From Corticicoccus populi (lineage in GTDB: Bacteria > Bacillota > Bacilli > Staphylococcales > Salinicoccaceae), in assembly GCF_042686195.1 (NCBI RefSeq), contig NZ_JBHUOQ010000005.1, positions 1 to 64,000 on the forward strand: DNA of 64,000 nucleotides, given 5' to 3'. This document shows positions 60,732 to 64,000 of this stretch, in pieces. The notes under the pieces were generated by a model, which made no database searches, was not told where the DNA came from, and saw only the letters and a program-made list of their open reading frames with translations. Position 1 is the first letter of the stretch. The number at the start of each line of letters is the position of its first letter. The translations under genes and the position numbers were made by a program.

Positions 60732-61811
60732 ATTATCTTTAATAAAACAAATCGTACTGCGATTATTCTTGCCTTTGGTTATATCAGTTTTATTATGGGG
60801 GCCGGCTTTGCTACCGGTCAGGAACTGCTTCAGTTCTTTGCAAACTATGGTATCTGGAGTTATTTTGCCGCACTGGTTGCCGGACTGATTATTACGTTCA
60901 TTACTAGACAGACAGCTAAATTAGGGTATGTTCTTCAAACCGAGTCCTATGAAGTGGCTCTGGAAAATATATTCGGTAAATTCATGGCAAAAATCTTTGA
61001 CTATATACTTATCTTCTTTCTTTATGGTTTATCTGTAATCATGATTGCAGGTACAGGTTCCGGGTTATATGACGGATTTGGTGTCCCGACATGGCTTGGT
61101 ACACTCATTACTGTTATCGTTCTGTTTTTCGTCATGCAGCTTGACTTTACAAACATTGTAAAAGTTCTTGGAATTATCACTCCATTTTTAATTATCGCGG
61201 TATTAATTATTGCAGGATATAATGTAATCAGTCCTACAATTCCCTTGAGCGAAGTCGATCAGTACACTGATATCTCAAGAACACCATCAGGTGTATGGAT
61301 CTGGGACGCCATAACATACGCAGGGTTGGTCGTCGCCAACAGCTTCAGCTTTATGGTAATTATCGGCGGTCAAAGCAGAAATCATTTTATTTCTCAGCGT
61401 ACAGCTTTAATCGGCGGATTGATTTTCACCGGGCTTGTTGTACTAATGACTGCTGGACTTGTTGCCAATCTTGAAGTTGCCAATGCTGCAGAACTGCCTA
61501 CACTGCTTCTAGCAGACCAAATCCATCCGGGAGTAAGAATATTAATGGCTGTTGTTATGGTCGGTGTTATATTCAACAGCGTTATCGGGGTTTTATTCCC
61601 TTTTCTAAAACGATTTACAGCTGAATACTCACCAAAATATAAAATATTACTTCTTATTTCTCTGGTTGTTGCGTATCTTGTAAGTTTCATCGGCTTTGTT
61701 GACTTAGTAAACTTCTTCTATCCAATCTTTGGGTATATCGGAATGTTTATCACTATTGCATTATTTATAAGATGGATCTACAACAAGACAACAAATAAAA
61801 AATTACTGTAA
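60732..61811 (+). CDS. YkvI-like membrane transporter (non-AUG or damaged start)
   Basis: A transport protein of about 359 residues with about ten helices, of the YkvI family (related to the NSS/APC fold). The first helix, TAIILAFGYISFIMGAGFAT, is split by the only ATG in frame (60795), which would cut it in half. The frame stays open upstream to 60699; ATT at 60732 or ATC at 60735, after GGGAG (60722-60726), restores a normal N-terminus, DIIFNKTNRTAIILAFGY. The ATG at 60727 is out of frame by one base. Substrates are unknown. Confidence 0.75.
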   Translation: MIFNKTNRTAIILAFGYISFIMGAGFATGQELLQFFANYGIWSYFAALVAGLIITFITRQTAKLGYVLQTESYEVALENIFGKFMAKIFDYILIFFLYGLSVIMIAGTGSGLYDGFGVPTWLGTLITVIVLFFVMQLDFTNIVKVLGIITPFLIIAVLIIAGYNVISPTIPLSEVDQYTDISRTPSGVWIWDAITYAGLVVANSFSFMVIIGGQSRNHFISQRTALIGGLIFTGLVVLMTAGLVANLEVANAAELPTLLLADQIHPGVRILMAVVMVGVIFNSVIGVLFPFLKRFTAEYSPKYKILLLISLVVAYLVSFIGFVDLVNFFYPIFGYIGMFITIALFIRWIYNKTTNKKLL

Positions 61812-61814
61812 CAA

Positions 61815-61846
61815 CAAAACCCATCCGGCCGGATGGGTTTATTATA
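61815..61846. terminator. Bidirectional terminator
   Basis: AAACCCATCCGG pairs with CCGGATGGGTTT. Confidence 0.88.
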
Positions 61847-61865
61847 TTTAAATGAACAATCTCTG

Positions 61866-62420
61866 TTAATCTATCTTTCTTATAATTCTGGCAGGATTTC
61901 CGCCTACAATCACATTATCAGGAACATCTTTAACAACCACTGCCCCTGATGCCACTACAACATTATCTCCAATCGTTACACCCGGATTAATCACCGCACT
62001 GCCGCCAATCCAGACATTGTCTCCAATCGTTACTTTTTTGGCAAACTCTACCCCGCTGACACGTTCTTCTGGATCAATCGGGTGGGCCGCAGTATATATC
62101 TGGACTCCTGGTGCCAGCATACAGTTATCGCCAATATGAACCTCTGATACATCTAAAATTGTACAGTCAAAATTAGCATAAAAATTCTCCCCTACATGCG
62201 TATTATATCCATAATCAAACCGGATATTCGGCTCCATGGAAAGATTCTGCCCTGTCGTACCAAGCAGCGACTTCAACATCAATATTCTTCTTTCCTTTTC
62301 ATCTTCAGTCGTCTGATTATACATTCTGGTCATTTTCCGCGCATTTCTTCTATCGTTGACCAGCTCAGTATCACCCGGATCATATATTTCCCCGTTAATC
62401 ATTTTCTCTTTCTCGGACAT
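61866..62420 (-). CDS. Sugar O-acetyltransferase (Maa/LacA type)
   Basis: A 184-residue hexapeptide-repeat acetyltransferase, using acetyl-CoA to acetylate maltose-like sugars or galactosides. MINGEIYDPGDTELVNDRRN is the family N-terminus. The left-handed helix repeats run from NFYANFDCTILDV to VVVASGAVVVKDVPDNVIVG. The catalytic His is in YTAAHPIDPEERVSG. GGAGGG precedes the ATG. Confidence 0.9.
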   Translation of the reverse strand: MSEKEKMINGEIYDPGDTELVNDRRNARKMTRMYNQTTEDEKERRILMLKSLLGTTGQNLSMEPNIRFDYGYNTHVGENFYANFDCTILDVSEVHIGDNCMLAPGVQIYTAAHPIDPEERVSGVEFAKKVTIGDNVWIGGSAVINPGVTIGDNVVVASGAVVVKDVPDNVIVGGNPARIIRKID

Positions 62421-62451
62421 CTTTATCCCTCCGAATCATATTTATATTGTA

Positions 62452-62480
62452 AATATACTTGTATATACAGGTTTTTGCAA
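62452..62480 (-). promoter_or_regulatory. Promoter of the sugar O-acetyltransferase gene
   Basis: On the minus strand TTGCAA (62475-62480), a 17-base spacer and TATATT (62452-62457). A palindrome TATACTTGTATA (62454-62465) overlaps the -10. Confidence 0.68.
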
Positions 62481-62558
62481 TGAATTATATTCACTGCAGC
62501 AACATATAGATCCTAAAATTATTCACCTTTCAAAAAGAGTGAATAATCTGATATTTAT

Positions 62559-62587
62559 TTGACTCTGATTTTCTACTTTAGTATATT
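62559..62587 (+). promoter_or_regulatory. Promoter of the YjiH-family gene
   Basis: TTGACT (62559-62564), a 17-base spacer and TATATT (62582-62587). The inverted repeat GTATAT-TCAAT-ATATAC (62581-62597) covers the -10 and probable start site. Confidence 0.72.
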
Positions 62588-62622
62588 CAATATATACTCA
62601 TTACTGTATAAGGAGGTAAAAT

Positions 62623-64000
62623 ATGACATCAGATATTTTGAAAGACAGCAATAGTCGTTCTGAAAAACCTTCAGGCACACCCTGGAAATTCATTATCCCA
62701 TCGATAATTGGTGTAATTCTTTTTCTAATCCCAGTACCTGTTGGAGATGAATGGCTTGTCGGCATTGGAATTATATCGGAATTTGTACAAGAGTCACTTT
62801 CACCGATTCTGGTTGAAATGATTTTAATTGTACTCGTATTATCTGCACTATTGTCTACCCTGGCAACACTTACCAAACCTCAATGGCTTCTGAATAAAAG
62901 TAAGCTGAAAGAATTATTTATTGTGCATCCATTCTGGCTTTCTATTAGAGTCATTGGCGGTGTTTTTGCTGTAATGGTTTATTTCCAAGTTGGTCCCGGC
63001 TGGATTACGAGTGATGCAACCGGGGGTGAAGTACTGACAGGGTTACTGCCTATACTTGCGATTTGGACACTCGTTATGGGGATGCTGCTGCCATTACTTA
63101 TTGAATTCGGCCTTATGGAATGGCTTGGAACAATGGCTAAAAAAGTAATGCGTCCTTTATTTAAACTTCCCGGGCGTTCTGCGGTTGACGGTCTTGCTTC
63201 CTGGATGGGAAATAATATGGTCAGCATTTTAATCACTATTAACCAATATGAGAACGGTTACTATTCAAAGAGGGAATCGGCAGTAATTGTTACTAACTTT
63301 ACAATTACATCTGTTGCATTTGCACTCATTATTGCAACAATACTGGATCTCGGACATCTATTCCTTCCATTTTATACTACAGTTTTAGTGGGCGTATTTA
63401 TCGCAGGAGTCATCTGCCCCAGGATTCCTCCACTATCAAGGATTTCAAATGATTATTATGAAGAAGCCGAGAGGAAAATAGAAGAAGATGTTCCTGAGGG
63501 ACATAATACATTAGGATGGGCATATACAAAAGCGGTTAAAAAATCAGAATCAGCTGCTTCCCCTAAAGAATTAATCGGGAAAAGCTTCTACAGTGCAGCA
63601 GATATATGGCTCGGTATGCTGCCGGTAATTATGGGGATTGGAACCATTGCCTTGATAATCGCAGAATTCACCATTTTCTTTGATATTATCTCCTATCCTC
63701 TGATTCCTGTTTTGGAATGGATGAGAATACCTGAAGCTGCTCAAGCTGCACCTGCGTTACTGGTCGGTTTTGCTGATATGTTTTTGCCTGCTCTTCTTGC
63801 CAGTGGTATTGAAAGTGAACTTACCCGGTTTGTAGTCGGAGCAGTGTCATTAACTCAACTGATTTATCTTTCTGAAATTGGTGTAATGCTCATCCGTTCA
63901 AAGATACCAGTGAATTTCTGGCACCTGTTAATGATTTTCCTTATTCGAACCATTATCACCTTACCAATAGTAGCGGCAATTGCCCACTTTATCATATTCT
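62623..64000 (+). CDS. YjiH family membrane protein (nucleoside-recognition/GATE domain), partial
   Basis: The frame is open from the ATG at 62623, six bases after AGGAGG, through the window end, giving 459 residues without a stop. It holds about ten helices: IIPSIIGVILFLIPVPVG at the start, PLFKLPGRSAVDGLASWMGN as the GATE-type motif, and ADIWLGMLPVIMGIGTIALI further on. YjiH proteins are believed to be transporters of unknown substrate. Its own promoter carries a palindrome. Only its last part is missing. Confidence 0.85.
   Translation, partial: MTSDILKDSNSRSEKPSGTPWKFIIPSIIGVILFLIPVPVGDEWLVGIGIISEFVQESLSPILVEMILIVLVLSALLSTLATLTKPQWLLNKSKLKELFIVHPFWLSIRVIGGVFAVMVYFQVGPGWITSDATGGEVLTGLLPILAIWTLVMGMLLPLLIEFGLMEWLGTMAKKVMRPLFKLPGRSAVDGLASWMGNNMVSILITINQYENGYYSKRESAVIVTNFTITSVAFALIIATILDLGHLFLPFYTTVLVGVFIAGVICPRIPPLSRISNDYYEEAERKIEEDVPEGHNTLGWAYTKAVKKSESAASPKELIGKSFYSAADIWLGMLPVIMGIGTIALIIAEFTIFFDIISYPLIPVLEWMRIPEAAQAAPALLVGFADMFLPALLASGIESELTRFVVGAVSLTQLIYLSEIGVMLIRSKIPVNFWHLLMIFLIRTIITLPIVAAIAHFIIF

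Noticed and set aside
62601..63236. Minus-strand frames at 62601-62876 and 62979-63236
   Set aside because: Shadows of the YjiH-family gene, which runs open to the window end on the plus strand.
1..64000. tRNA genes, rRNA genes, CRISPR arrays, prophage
   Set aside because: None could be recognised by reading; a tRNA search program would be needed to exclude a tRNA fully.

Overview
This is chromosomal DNA of a member of the Staphylococcaceae, most likely a relative of Jeotgalicoccus, Salinicoccus or Macrococcus rather than Staphylococcus itself (inference, no search was run). The order ygzB-like / perR / bcp / gsaB (hemL2) / UPF0421 / mpg / Sav1866-type ABC exporter / ntdP / mutY / yfhP-like / tagGH-like pair / yfhH / recX follows the staphylococcal order from memory. 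Many proteins match staphylococcal families over their full length, for example the 578-residue Sav1866 homologue and the mhqRED and pmtRABCD operons. No tRNA gene, transposase, integrase, prophage gene or CRISPR array was seen.

Layout. 1-588: no gene, but five tandem leftward sigma-A promoters and an rRNA-leader-like sequence, so an rRNA operon probably lies just left of the window. 589-10618: ygzB, perR, 2-hydroxyacid dehydrogenase, bcp, gsaB, a UPF0421 membrane protein, mpg, Sav1866-like exporter, ntdP, mutY and a yfhP-like gene. 10631-13982: leftward operon recX - yfhH - TagH-like pseudo-ATPase - TagG-like permease. 14061-24301: housekeeping genes (ampS, UPF0435, YtxH-like, YihY/BrkB, beta-carbonic anhydrase, map, LexA-controlled dinB, a DAO-type oxidase, small membrane proteins, RlmD-type methyltransferase). 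24395-28381: Fur-controlled siderophore/iron uptake ABC operon. 28446-33996: cutC, NUDIX, an ABC-F gene with a leader peptide, an EamA transporter and a PadR/HAAS-DUF4097 pair. 34152-36263: quinone-responsive mhqRED operon with two MhqR-type operators. 36302-41213: dehydratase, GNAT, acyl-CoA-dehydrogenase-like enzyme, a tubby/LURP-like protein and a secreted four-repeat tyrosine-rich protein. 41311-44860: pmtRABCD-like exporter operon with its operator.

44947-53505 is a dense accessory stretch of small-molecule-modifying families: alpha/beta hydrolase, two GNATs, DinB-like, two APH-like kinases, patatin, an ANT(9)-like nucleotidyltransferase coupled to a mini-kinase/zinc-ribbon protein, isochorismatase, NUDIX and an S66 LD-carboxypeptidase. 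53547-57201 holds an ATP-grasp ligase, DUF1413, a lipoprotein, an AHSA1-like protein, pdxH and a GNAT. 57273-64000 looks like one catabolic neighbourhood: RpiR regulator, FAD amine oxidase, CcpA-controlled DapA/NanA-family lyase, YkvI-like transporter, sugar O-acetyltransferase and a YjiH-family membrane protein cut by the window end.

Three places suggest draft-quality sequence or real oddities: a single N where about seven PerR codons appear to be missing, an mhqR whose full length needs a CTG start, and a ykvI-like gene whose full first helix needs a non-AUG start or a one-base correction.
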